In this document: positions 9,035 to 18,100 of the stretch, piece after piece
Layout: each line of letters opens with the position of its first letter
How positions within the stretch are numbered: position 1 is the first letter of the stretch
NCBI RefSeq assembly: GCF_036759925.1
Contig: NZ_JAPKIB010000010.1
Span: 1 to 64,000, forward strand
DNA: 64,000 nucleotides
Reading direction: 5' to 3'
From: Kluyvera sp036759925
Lineage (GTDB): Bacteria; Pseudomonadota; Gammaproteobacteria; Enterobacterales; Enterobacteriaceae
Translations under genes and position numbers: made by a program
Notes under the pieces: model-generated
Databases searched by the model: none
What the model was told of the DNA's origin: nothing
Seen by the model: only the letters and a program-made list of their open reading frames with translations

Positions 9035-10365
9035 AGGCCGATAGCCTGGCGGATCACTGAGAGCGGACGGCGGAACAGGTAGACCGCCAGCGGCACATAT
9101 TCGCCGGACAGTTTGGCGGTACCGCGCAGGCCGATACGCGGTGGCGCGTCACTAAAGCGCCCATCCAGTCGGTACGCCAGGTTACCTGCTGGGGTCTGCT
9201 CGGATTCATACGCAATGCGCTCGAGCCTGGCGGCATGCGGCGTGATGGGGTCGCTGTCGAGGAACAGGGTAATGAGCGCATCCTGTTTTAACTGGATAGC
9301 GTCACCCACATCCAGCTCAATGCGCAGCGCGGCCAGCGTCGGGTCTGCCAGCTCCATTAAGCGCTCACCGGTGCGAACTGGTTTGCCAATCCAGCGGTCG
9401 GCGTCGGCAAATACGGCAATGCCGTCCCGGTCGGCGCGGATTTCAGTACGGTTAAGCAGGGCGCTGGCGTAGTCGCGTTCGGCCCGTTTCTGCGCCACCT
9501 GTGCGGCCAGGAAATCGAGTTTGGCTTTGGCGTCTGCATCCTGGAATGCGCGTTGCGAGCTGGCGCGAAACTCGGCTTCTGCCACATTCAGCGCGCGTTC
9601 GGCCACATCGGCCTGTGCTCTCAGGGTGGTATCGTCGAAGCGAACCAGCACGTCACCCTGGTGCACGCTCTGGTTTGGCTGCACGGCAAAGGACTGGATC
9701 ACCCCGTCCAGCGGGGCGGCGACCACACGCCCCTGGTGAGGGACCACTTCGGCGGGAGCCAGCACCGACTGGCGCACCGGAATAAACAGGCAGGCAAGTA
9801 TCACCAGCAGCGGGATAGCCATTTTCCAGCGCCTTTTGCGGCGATGCCAGCGGTTGGTTTGCGGCTCCAGCGCCAGCCAGGCGTGGCTGAATGCGCCGCC
9901 AAGCTGCTCCGCGAGCACCCGATCGGCGTTTTGCCACGGCTGCTCGCGGGCATACCAGATGCCACCAAAGACTTTTCCCTGACGGTCTTTTAGCGGTGAC
10001 CACAGGGCTTCCGGGGCGGAAAGGGTCTGCCAGTCGCTGCGGCTTTGTTCGTCGAGCAGTGAGGCTTCAATGATCCCGCACTGGTTGAGCGGTTTGTCGT
10101 CCGCCGCCTGTAAGCGGGCGCAGGCGCGTTCGATAAACGCTACAAACGGCGCGTGAGGCGCGGGCTGGGTTACGCCGGTCACCGCGCGCACGCGGCCATT
10201 GATCATCAGCGCCGCGTGGCGATAGCCAAACAGCGGCTGGCTGTCGTTGACGATGCAATATGCCAACTCTTCGCTGCTGGTGGCGGCTCTGGCCTGCTGC
10301 TCAACATCAAGAAAACGGGCAAAGACCGCCGCGCTGGCTGTGGCAGGCGTGGGGGAAGTACTCAC
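9031..10365 (-). CDS. GAF-domain HlyD-family adaptor
   Basis: The protein has 444 residues from a GTG at 10365, overlapping the stop of the preceding gene as GTGA. Residues ~10-165 look like a GAF sensory domain (cytoplasmic if the topology is as predicted). A single membrane helix follows near 187-203 (AIPLLVILACLFIPV). The remainder is a HlyD/EmrA-type periplasmic adaptor with barrel-sandwich halves (VLAPAEVVPHQGRVVAAPLD and TEIRADRDGIAVFADADRW) flanking a coiled coil rich in Ala, Glu and Arg. HlyD proteins bridge inner-membrane exporters to outer-membrane channels. A GAF domain fused ahead of the membrane helix is unusual and suggests gating by a small ligand. It is the middle gene of three tightly overlapping genes that probably make one envelope export machine. 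Confidence 0.75.
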   Translation of the reverse strand: MSTSPTPATASAAVFARFLDVEQQARAATSSEELAYCIVNDSQPLFGYRHAALMINGRVRAVTGVTQPAPHAPFVAFIERACARLQAADDKPLNQCGIIEASLLDEQSRSDWQTLSAPEALWSPLKDRQGKVFGGIWYAREQPWQNADRVLAEQLGGAFSHAWLALEPQTNRWHRRKRRWKMAIPLLVILACLFIPVRQSVLAPAEVVPHQGRVVAAPLDGVIQSFAVQPNQSVHQGDVLVRFDDTTLRAQADVAERALNVAEAEFRASSQRAFQDADAKAKLDFLAAQVAQKRAERDYASALLNRTEIRADRDGIAVFADADRWIGKPVRTGERLMELADPTLAALRIELDVGDAIQLKQDALITLFLDSDPITPHAARLERIAYESEQTPAGNLAYRLDGRFSDAPPRIGLRGTAKLSGEYVPLAVYLFRRPLSVIRQAIGL

Positions 10366-11165
10366 TTCGCCTCCGGGAACTGTGCCGTGCCGCTCATGCC
10401 CGCCATGAGGCTGGCGTCAGCCTTCACCAGCGTACCGGTCAGGCCGATGGTCTGGCTGCTTTCATCAATACGCCCGCCGAGTCGGGCGACACTCGCTTCT
10501 AGCGGCGTACCGGTTTCATCCGGCGTAAAGGTGAAGGTCAAACCGGGTTTCAGCACCGACAGCAGGCGGGAAGAGACCAGCAGGTTGATTTCGAGGTGGC
10601 GGTTGTTGACCACATCCAGCAGTGGTGTGCCTTGAGCGACGCTTTCAAAGGTTTGCGCGCGGCGTTTCACGACCTGGCCGTCAAACGGTGCGGTGATACG
10701 GCAGCGGTTGACCTGAATCTGGTAGACCTGGCTTTCGGCCTGCGCCTGGGCTGAATGGGCAGCGGAGAGTGCTACCGCGTGTTTGCCCACCGACTTGAGC
10801 TGTGCCAGCTGTTGGTTCTGGCTGAGTTCGGCTTCGGCTGCCCGCGCGGCCGCCTGTGATGCCGAGAGCTGTGCCTGATAAATGCTGCAATCGAAGCGTA
10901 CGAGGGTATCTCCCTTTTTGAACGCTTCGCCCTCTCTGAACGGCATCTCGACGATGCGACCAGCCAGTTCGCTTGAAAGAGTGGCCTGATCGAGGGCCAC
11001 CAGAATGCCACGCGCTTGGTTATCGGCGTGCGTCTGTGTGGTGTCGCCAGCGCCAGGGGATGTCAGGAGCGGATTGGCAGCCAGGGCTGGGGTCAGATAG
11101 AACAGCGAGCCCATTAACAGCAGCCCCAACGTACAGCGGTAAATCGATACGTTTGCTTTCTTCAC
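10362..11165 (-). CDS. Periplasmic adaptor subunit (HlyD/RND membrane-fusion type)
   Basis: The protein has 267 residues from a GTG at 11165, with GGAAAGG about 10 bases upstream. A signal peptide is evident (GLLLMGSLFYLTPALA, cleaved before ANPLL). The mature protein has the membrane-fusion-protein layout: a lipoyl half (GRIVEMPFREGEAFKKGDTL), a short coiled coil, the second lipoyl half (CRITAPFDGQVVKRRAQTFE) and a beta-barrel ending TGLTGTLVKAD. It is shorter than usual for RND adaptors (~370 residues) and lacks an obvious lipobox cysteine. It is the first gene of the export operon, overlapping the GAF-HlyD gene by 4 bases. The operon therefore carries three different adaptor-like proteins and no visible exporter, so the substrate and the transporter partner remain unassigned. 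Confidence 0.75.
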   Translation of the reverse strand: MKKANVSIYRCTLGLLLMGSLFYLTPALAANPLLTSPGAGDTTQTHADNQARGILVALDQATLSSELAGRIVEMPFREGEAFKKGDTLVRFDCSIYQAQLSASQAAARAAEAELSQNQQLAQLKSVGKHAVALSAAHSAQAQAESQVYQIQVNRCRITAPFDGQVVKRRAQTFESVAQGTPLLDVVNNRHLEINLLVSSRLLSVLKPGLTFTFTPDETGTPLEASVARLGGRIDESSQTIGLTGTLVKADASLMAGMSGTAQFPEAK

Positions 11166-11210
11166 GCGTGTCTGCCTTTCCTACGTAACCGGTTGTTAAT
11201 GCGATGTATT

Positions 11211-11237
11211 CACAATGCAATTGAATGTTTCATTGTG
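11211..11237. promoter_or_regulatory. Inverted repeat in divergent intergenic region
   Basis: CACAATG (11211-11217) and CATTGTG (11231-11237) form a 7-bp inverted repeat with half-site centres 20 bp apart. It sits between the export operon and the SLOG/TIR operon, near the start of the export operon. It could be an operator, but no regulator is assigned. The rest of the 282-bp gap shows no convincing promoter. Confidence 0.3.
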
Positions 11238-11447
11238 TTAATTATTTGTAATCTAATGTGTCGCAGTATAGCAAGCAAGGAAAAACTCGGTGGGGGATAA
11301 GGATACACAGGGTAAAAAATGCCTGTCTGCGTGACGAGGCATAACACGTCATAATTCAGATAAAAACTATTGACTTTGGCACTTGTAATACCAATTGCAT
11401 TCTGTAATCTGTTATGGGAATGATCTAATTAAAATAAGGGGCGCCAT

Positions 11448-12050
11448 ATGTCCGTTGAGGAAAAACCTGTTTGGGGAATTACCGGTCATCGGCGCATATT
11501 GCACCCTGATAATCTATTTCAAATGCTATTACGCCAGGGGGAGATATTACTTGCGAGCGGTAACGAGGTATGTGGATTAACGCCACTTGCAGAAGGTGCG
11601 GACCGTATTTTTGCCCGGGTGTTAGTTCAGTTAGGTATCCCTTACAGCGTCCCGCTTCCCCTTGCGCAAAAAAATTACGAAAGCGATTTTCCTGATACCC
11701 TCGGAGAATTTCAAATGCTGCTGGAAAAGGCGCAAACCGTGTTTACGCTACCGCGCTGCCCTTGGCTCACCGAGAACGATGTACAGCCTGATGCAGCTGG
11801 CCGCAACTTTCAATACCTTAGCGTTGGTGTTTATATTGCAAACCAGTCTGATGTGCTTTTCTCCGCATGGGATGGTAAACCGGCTCGGGGGATGGGCGGT
11901 ACCGCGCAGATTACTCAGCTTTTTCAGGATTTCACTTCATTGAAAACCTCAGTCACTGAAGAACAATATCGTTATTTTCAGGCATTAGGCAAAAGAAAAA
12001 CGACAGCTAAACGTAAATTAATATCTTTGGACGTGGTACAGGATAAATGA
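11448..12050 (+). CDS. SLOG-like nucleotide-sensor domain protein
   Basis: The protein has 200 residues and starts at an ATG with AGGGG 8 bases upstream. It begins VWGITGHRR, the beta-strand plus GHR turn seen in several SLOG/Rossmann-like families. It continues with GLTPLAEGADRIFARVLVQL and a PLPLAQKNYESDF segment, the GAD...LP...Y..DF pattern of SLOG proteins that accompany SMODS/TIR defence genes. No enzymatic motif beyond the Rossmann-like core is evident. In established systems (for example Thoeris ThsA) SLOG domains bind nucleotide-derived second messengers. Its stop overlaps the start of the membrane protein gene (ATGA at 12047-12050), and a TIR gene follows. A sensor role in a nucleotide-signalling immune operon is therefore inferred. 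Family assignment rests on motif pattern only. Confidence 0.65.
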   Translation: MSVEEKPVWGITGHRRILHPDNLFQMLLRQGEILLASGNEVCGLTPLAEGADRIFARVLVQLGIPYSVPLPLAQKNYESDFPDTLGEFQMLLEKAQTVFTLPRCPWLTENDVQPDAAGRNFQYLSVGVYIANQSDVLFSAWDGKPARGMGGTAQITQLFQDFTSLKTSVTEEQYRYFQALGKRKTTAKRKLISLDVVQDK

Positions 12051-13030
12051 ACCCTTTACATTTTGCGCTTAAACATATTTCAATTCGGCATAACGCTTAT
12101 TTAAAGAAACACAGCAAACCTCAGGAAGATTCTCATCAGAACGATGCTCATGAGGAGAAAACGCCTACTCTCAATACCGAAGAGTGGCGCGATCTGAGCT
12201 GGCATGAGGAGCAGTCACATCATTACAGTTGCTTATTCCGTGGTGGCGTTCTGCTGAGTTATACCCTGGGATTCCTCGCAGTGGTATTCGCTGTTATCCC
12301 TATTTCTGGAATGCTAGGGGAAGAGGCGGTCCATCATTATGGTTTTATTTTCGTATTACTTGAGCTTTTCGCGATTGCGTTGATCATCACCATTTATGCC
12401 TCTGGAATGGCGAATAAAGATAATAAGCCTGGTCGCGTCCTTTTTCAGGACTGGCGAGGTCATTGGCAGCGGCATCGTACTATAAGTGAAATTTTGCGTT
12501 ATCAGGATGCGATCGTATGGCTTAAGCCAGATAATGTGATCGATAAATATCAGATCCCTGAGGCCATACTGGCCGCCACGATGCCTTCCGCTGAAACGAT
12601 GTTGCGTCGTTTGCAGGTACTGCTGGCCGGGCAGCAGGCTTATAATGCGCAAAAAGCACGCGAATATCATTTTATCCAGCATCGTCTGCACGCCATTGCC
12701 AAATGGAGCTTCATTCTGACGCTGGTCTGCTGTCTGGCACATTTTGTTGTTCACTCCGCGGCGCTCTCAGCGCTTTCCGCCATTCTTCCGGCATTAGGCT
12801 CATGCTGCCACGGCATCGCCTCTACTGCTGAATATGAAAAACTCGCGCAGCAGTGTCACCAAACAAAACGTTTACTGGATAACTTCGCGCAAGGGTTGGT
12901 TGCTAACGAACAGCGCTTGCTGGTTGATGATGCTGCGTTGCGCGATGGCGTTAAGACGTTCCTTGATATCGTCTTAGACGATAGGGATAAGTGGTTCATC
13001 TTCACCAGTTCAAGCAAATTGCCGTTATGA
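12047..13030 (+). CDS. SLATT/DUF4231-like four-helix membrane protein (putative effector)
   Basis: The protein has 327 residues. A polar N-terminus of ~60 residues precedes a helical pair at ~67-88 and ~99-120, a cytoplasmic helical stretch (W-R-G-H-W, then EILRYQDAIVWL), and a second hydrophobic pair at ~218-238 and ~240-258. The tail after the second pair (ILPALGSCCHGIASTAEYEKLA) resembles the P-G-x(n)-E-x-L pattern of DUF4231/SLATT proteins, which are predicted membrane-perforating effectors paired with SLOG or nucleotidyltransferase sensors. It is translationally coupled to the SLOG gene upstream and lies 29 bases before the TIR gene. An effector that disrupts the membrane on signal sensing is the likeliest role. 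This is inferred from architecture and neighbours. Confidence 0.6.
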   Translation: MNPLHFALKHISIRHNAYLKKHSKPQEDSHQNDAHEEKTPTLNTEEWRDLSWHEEQSHHYSCLFRGGVLLSYTLGFLAVVFAVIPISGMLGEEAVHHYGFIFVLLELFAIALIITIYASGMANKDNKPGRVLFQDWRGHWQRHRTISEILRYQDAIVWLKPDNVIDKYQIPEAILAATMPSAETMLRRLQVLLAGQQAYNAQKAREYHFIQHRLHAIAKWSFILTLVCCLAHFVVHSAALSALSAILPALGSCCHGIASTAEYEKLAQQCHQTKRLLDNFAQGLVANEQRLLVDDAALRDGVKTFLDIVLDDRDKWFIFTSSSKLPL

Positions 13031-13059
13031 CTTTATTTTGATTTCAGGAAGAGATAGAC

Positions 13060-15003
13060 ATGTCATCACCTATTTTTATTAGCCACTCCTCCCGTGACCG
13101 GGACTGGGCATATCGACTGATTAACGACCTTGAAAAACGCGGCGTTCCTTGCTGGATCAGTTCCCGTGATATTGAGCCTGGTGCTGATTATCAGAAATCA
13201 ATCGTTGATGCGCTTGAAGCGGCCCCGGCGATGGTGCTGTTATTTAGCGATCACGCCAATAACTCCAAAGAAATTCCGCGTGAGATGGCCATTGCCAGCG
13301 GCAAAAGCAAACCGATGATACCGGTGCGGATTGAGGATGTCGTCCCGCGTAATGCGCTGGAATATAGCCTGACGAACGCCCAGTTCCTTGATTTATTTGC
13401 CAACTATGAAGAGACCATGACCCGGCTGACGGAATCGCTTTTGCGTCAGATTGCCGCCAGTAAGCTGAATGTGTCCAGTGCGAAACCGGCTGCCGTGGTT
13501 GATAAACCGGCCTCGGCGCAACCGAAGAGCGGGAAAGGCCCAACAATCCCTCCCCGGGCGGAAAAGCCTCAGCCTCTGCCACTGAAGCCGAAATCCAATA
13601 ACAAAGTTTATATGGGCGTCGGTGCCGTGGCGCTGTTAGCGGTCGCTGGTGTGTTTGTCTTTACCTCACAGGATGATGCGACTCAGGTGCAGACCGTGCA
13701 GTCAATACCGGCTCCGCAAGCAGCGCCTCCTGTTGCTAAACCCGCGCCAGCGAGTGTCGAGCAACCGTCGAAAAACGAAGCGAAAAAAGTCACTCCGCCG
13801 CCAGCACCTGCTGTTGAAAAGGCACCTGAGAAAGAGGCCACACCTGCTGTCTCTGCTGCACCTGAAGAGAGTGAAGCCGCCGGGGGCATTGATGCGCTGG
13901 TCGCGAGTGCTAAACAACTGCGTGCGAGTGACCGCGTTGAGGCATTACAAAAAAGCCCTCTCATAGAAAGTCAGAAGATTAGCGCCGGACAAATGCTGTC
14001 GCTATTGAGCGGCACCAGCAACAGTGAACGTAGCCGGTTGATCGAGCGTCTGCTGCCTTTCACGGCGCAGCCTATTGTCGTCGCCGACGCGCTGAAATTA
14101 CTGAATTTAACCGGAGATAGCTGGGACTCTACCGTGATAACGCTGAATCCGGCGTTACCCGATAATCTTAAAGACGAGGAGATTCTGGCGCTGCTGGGAA
14201 CCACGGCGTCTTCAAGCCGTGCGCGAGTCCTTGAGTCGCTGGCCCCGAAAGGCGTGGCGCCTTTTGATATGACCGTTGTTGAAAAAATTCTCAGGCCGAT
14301 GAACGACAGCCGCAGCAGTGCGATTCGTACGCTGGTAAATTTACTGCCACAACCGCTTCCGGAAGACAGTTTCAATATGCTGCTGACTTCCCTCAATGGC
14401 AGCACGCGCAACAATACCATTGAAGCGATGCAGCCCGTGCTGGCGAATACGCTGACGCTTTCAGGCTCGCTGAAACTGCTTGAAAATACTAACGATAGTT
14501 GGACTTCTGCGCTTTCTACGCTTTCGCCAAGACTGCCTGAGAATCTTACGGCAGCAGAAGGCGCGCAGTTGCTGGGGCGTACACAAAACAGCTCCCGTTC
14601 ACGCAGCCTGGAAACGGTTGCACCGCACCTGGCTCCCGGCCTGAAGGGAAGCGATGCCGAGTCCATGTTAAGAGGCATGAATGATTCGTGGTACTCCGGC
14701 GTCTATTCGCTGGTCCCGCGCCTTGCCAAAGCTCAAGATAACGCCTCCATTTTGACGTTGCTAGGCACGACGAAGAACAGTACCCGTAATCGCACGATAG
14801 AAGCACTCGCCACCGTTTTACCCGCCAAAATTAGCGTGGATGACGCTGTCAGTATGCTTGACGGAACCGGGGATAGTCGGTTATCGACTGCGATTTTCTT
14901 ACTGCCCTATTTGCCACGACTCAGCCAGCAAGACCTGGATAATCTGGCGGGAAATATAAGCACTTCCGATCGACAAAGATTGGTAGAGGCTACCAAAAGG
15001 TAA
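13060..15003 (+). CDS. Membrane-anchored TIR-domain protein with ten ~32-residue repeats
   Basis: The protein has 647 residues, with AGGAAGAG before the ATG. Residues 1-130 are a TIR_2-type domain: PIFISHSSRDRDWAYRL, GVPCWISSRDIEPGADY, and SKEIPREMAIA, in which Glu75 sits where the NADase catalytic glutamate is expected. A proline-rich spacer leads to one membrane helix at ~182-202 (MGVGAVALLAVAGVFVF), then a low-complexity Ala/Pro/Lys/Glu linker to ~290. Residues ~312-647 are ten tandem repeats of ~31-33 residues that alternate between an NS-x-R-x-R type (GTTKNSTRNRTIEAL) and an NDSW-x-S type (MNDSWYSGVYSLVP). The topology would place TIR in the cytoplasm and the repeats in the periplasm. 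It is the last gene of the SLOG/membrane/TIR operon. TIR domains in bacterial defence make or consume NAD-derived signals; that function here is inferred. Confidence 0.75.
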   Translation: MSSPIFISHSSRDRDWAYRLINDLEKRGVPCWISSRDIEPGADYQKSIVDALEAAPAMVLLFSDHANNSKEIPREMAIASGKSKPMIPVRIEDVVPRNALEYSLTNAQFLDLFANYEETMTRLTESLLRQIAASKLNVSSAKPAAVVDKPASAQPKSGKGPTIPPRAEKPQPLPLKPKSNNKVYMGVGAVALLAVAGVFVFTSQDDATQVQTVQSIPAPQAAPPVAKPAPASVEQPSKNEAKKVTPPPAPAVEKAPEKEATPAVSAAPEESEAAGGIDALVASAKQLRASDRVEALQKSPLIESQKISAGQMLSLLSGTSNSERSRLIERLLPFTAQPIVVADALKLLNLTGDSWDSTVITLNPALPDNLKDEEILALLGTTASSSRARVLESLAPKGVAPFDMTVVEKILRPMNDSRSSAIRTLVNLLPQPLPEDSFNMLLTSLNGSTRNNTIEAMQPVLANTLTLSGSLKLLENTNDSWTSALSTLSPRLPENLTAAEGAQLLGRTQNSSRSRSLETVAPHLAPGLKGSDAESMLRGMNDSWYSGVYSLVPRLAKAQDNASILTLLGTTKNSTRNRTIEALATVLPAKISVDDAVSMLDGTGDSRLSTAIFLLPYLPRLSQQDLDNLAGNISTSDRQRLVEATKR

Positions 15004-15022
15004 TTGCGGTCATTGCCTGAAT

Positions 15023-15085
15023 GGCGGATTGTTGGATGATTCCGCCCTCAACTCAATGTGATGCCTCCAAAATGAAGGAGGCATC
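15023..15085. terminator. Two hairpins between convergent operons
   Basis: GGCGGA/TCCGCC (15023-15046) and a perfect 9-bp stem GATGCCTCC/GGAGGCATC (15060-15085) lie between the TIR gene stop and the stop of the opposing helicase gene. Neither is followed by a strong T-tract. They may act as bidirectional transcription end or RNA-stabilising structures. Confidence 0.45.
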
Positions 15086-15106
15086 CTAAGAGTATGACAT
15101 TCAAAC

Positions 15107-18100
15107 TTAATGGGAAGTATTGGCGGCCGTGATGACACCATCCGCCATCTTTAAATGTCTCTGGGAAATAAGGTTGCCGATCCTCTCCTCTAGCGATTGA
15201 GAAATTTTCGCGGTCGCGCGTCCAAAGCCCAGAAGATCCAACGCGCCAGAAATGGCATCCTCACGACTCATTGAGAAACCGAGCATGATGGTTTCTAACA
15301 GCGCCCGATCGATTTCTTCAGGTGCTACCCATTCCAGTTTCCGTTCTGCTGACTCCAAATGGGCACGGTTGCGAATTGGAATCGGTAAACTATCCGTGGA
15401 ATAGACAAAATCCCCTTTGGTGCTGAAGATGTTGCGTCTGGTACCAAGGTTAATGGCCCCCTCAACGGCAGCGGTGATTCTCGAACCCGCACGGGTCACG
15501 CCAAAAGCTTCCATCAGACGTCGGGTGACTTCGCTGGTGTGCACCGGCGCTTCCGTATCAACAACCGTTTGAATCATCTGCATTAAGCGTTCTGGCTTCT
15601 CTTGATGGAGATTGATTGCTGCCATCACCGGCGCCAGCCTGGTTTTCACGTAGGGTTGACTCAAGCTGGAGAGCACTTCCGTTTCTGCGGCCGGTGCGCC
15701 TCGCTCAATTTCATGTTTGGGCTCGGAAACGGGCTCAACCACACTTCGCCCTTCAGCAATCTTCGCTCTGGCTGCTTCAATAGCCGCGACTGCCCGGGTA
15801 ATCTCCTGTTGCGGGTTGCGGAACCAATCGGTGCTCCAGATTCGATGGAAGTTCCAGCCTAGTCCTTCCAGGACGCCTTGACGCAAGCGGTCGCGATCTC
15901 GAGCTGAACGTGAGCTATGGTAAGCCGCGCCGTCGCACTCAATGGCCAGGATATAGCGTCCTGGATACTCGGGGTCTTTGACCGCAATATCGATAAAATA
16001 CCCGGCCGTTCCTACCTGCGGCTCAACTTCATAGTTGCGCTCACGCAGCGCCTCAATAACCTCTTGCTCAAACGGTGAATCGGGGGCCTTCCCGGTTTCT
16101 ACTGCGACCTCAAGTTCGCCCGTTTCCGCATACTTCAGGAAGTTTTTTAGCGCTCTGACGCCAAGGCTGGCGCCAGAATCAATCTCAAGTTCTTCGGCTC
16201 TGAAGTTACAAAATACCTGCATCGACAGCTTGGCGCGGGTGATCAGAACATTGAGTCGGCGGTGTCCGCCTTCACGATTAAGCGGGCCAAATTCTTTCGC
16301 TATCCGCCCGGATTCATTGCGCCCGTAACCGATGCTGATAAAGATCATATCCCGCTCATCACCCTGGATGTTTTCCAGGTTTTTGACGAAGAACGGTTCG
16401 CTACCCGCGCTAGTGAAAAAGGCTTCGGCTTCAGGTCGCTGGCGGCGCAGTAGTTCAACCTCAACCTGGATGAGATCGCGTTGCGCTACGCTGAATGCTG
16501 CGACGCCCAGAGAGAGCGTTGGTGTGCGAATGGCGTGATCAATGACGGCCTGGGCAACCGCCCTGGCTTCACCTTTATTGGTACGCGTCCGTCCCCGGTC
16601 ATATAAGGCTTCAGGCAGATAGTTGAAACTGACTCCGCGCGCATGCGGATGCTGCCCAGCAGAAGGGAATACCACCAGTTTGTTGTCATAGAATTCCACG
16701 TTAGAGACGGCAATCAATGATTCGTGACGGCTCCGGTAGTGCCAGCGAAGATAGCGCTCCTGGCTACCAGCGGCCTTAAACATGCTGAGGATACTTTCAA
16801 TATCGGAAATGGCGGCCTCGTCATCGTCTAGCTCAACGTCGCGGCTGAAGAAATCAGTCGGTGGCATCTGGCGGGTATCCCCGACCACAACGACCTGTTT
16901 ACCGCGCATAATTGCGCCGAATGCATCAACAGCCTTCACCTGAGAGGCTTCATCGAACACGACAACGTCAAATTCAACCTTCCCTGGAGGAAGGAAGTTC
17001 GCAATCGACATCGGGCTCATCATAAAGACCGGTTTGATCTGCTGAATGGCCCGGCCAGCCTTATCAATCAACTGTCTTATCGGGATATGTCTGCGTTTCT
17101 TGTTCAGTTCAGCGCGCAGTACGGCCATTTCGCCGGGCTGATTGATGTTAGGCATTCCTTCCCATACCTGCTTAGCCAAATAGGTTTGGGCATGATTAAG
17201 CGAAGCCAGATCGAGTGACTTGAAACGGGCAATCTGGTGATCGTGTTTAATGCGATCAAACCGCTGCAGCGCGGGTTTCTCGGCGTATACCTTCTGGACC
17301 AGACCTGAATACCATGAGAAGTCTAAAATCGCCGTGAGCCGATCGGGCTTATCAATGCTGATGGCAATCTCTAGCAGATCGTCCAGATTAGCCTTGCGCA
17401 ATTGCTCTGCCAGTACGTTAAATCGCGCTATCTGATACAGCGCATTCAGGCTTTCCTGCCACAATTGTAACCGTTCGCCAAGCGTGGTGAGACCTTGTGT
17501 CCTTACGCTGGATTTGGTGCTTTCCGTCTGCATTCCAGTGACTTCAAGCGCGCTATGCAGTCCCTTTTCCAGTCCGCTGATGTGTTGTTCTATTTCGGCA
17601 ACGGAATTGCCCAGACCGCTGGCATCGGCATGCCCGGATAGGAAAGCGATGATACCTTTTGGAATCTGCCCATTTCCCAGATCGTCATGCAGTTTAATAA
17701 CCCAGGTGCTCAAGTGTTCAAGCACTGGCCAATCCGTTTTCTGGCGCTGCCATTGTGCGCCGAACAGGGCGCTACCCAGCACTTCATGCTGATCGTACAC
17801 TTTCTTACTTTGCTGGTAGGTCAGTACTGAATCCACTAACTCCAGCATCGCCGCGTTGGTCTTCGGTAATGCATTCTGGGATAACCCTTGCAAACGCGTA
17901 CGGGCTGCCCGGAAACGGCCAGAAAACACCTTCCACCATTTATTGCCATAAGCCACAAGGCTTTGACGGACCTCTAAAAGGTCTTGTTCCCAGGCCGCGT
18001 CGATCAACTGGCTATCGTGTCTGGTACGGCAAGCCGTCATTCGCTCACCGGCGTCCAATAGCTCACGGATCTCATCACGCCTTGACTGCCACTCACCCGT

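Noticed and set aside
11370..11392. Promoter-like TTGACT and a sigma-54-like TTGGCAC before the SLOG gene
   Set aside because: No -10 hexamer lies at proper spacing from TTGACT, and the GG of TTGGCAC is followed after N10 by AC rather than GC.
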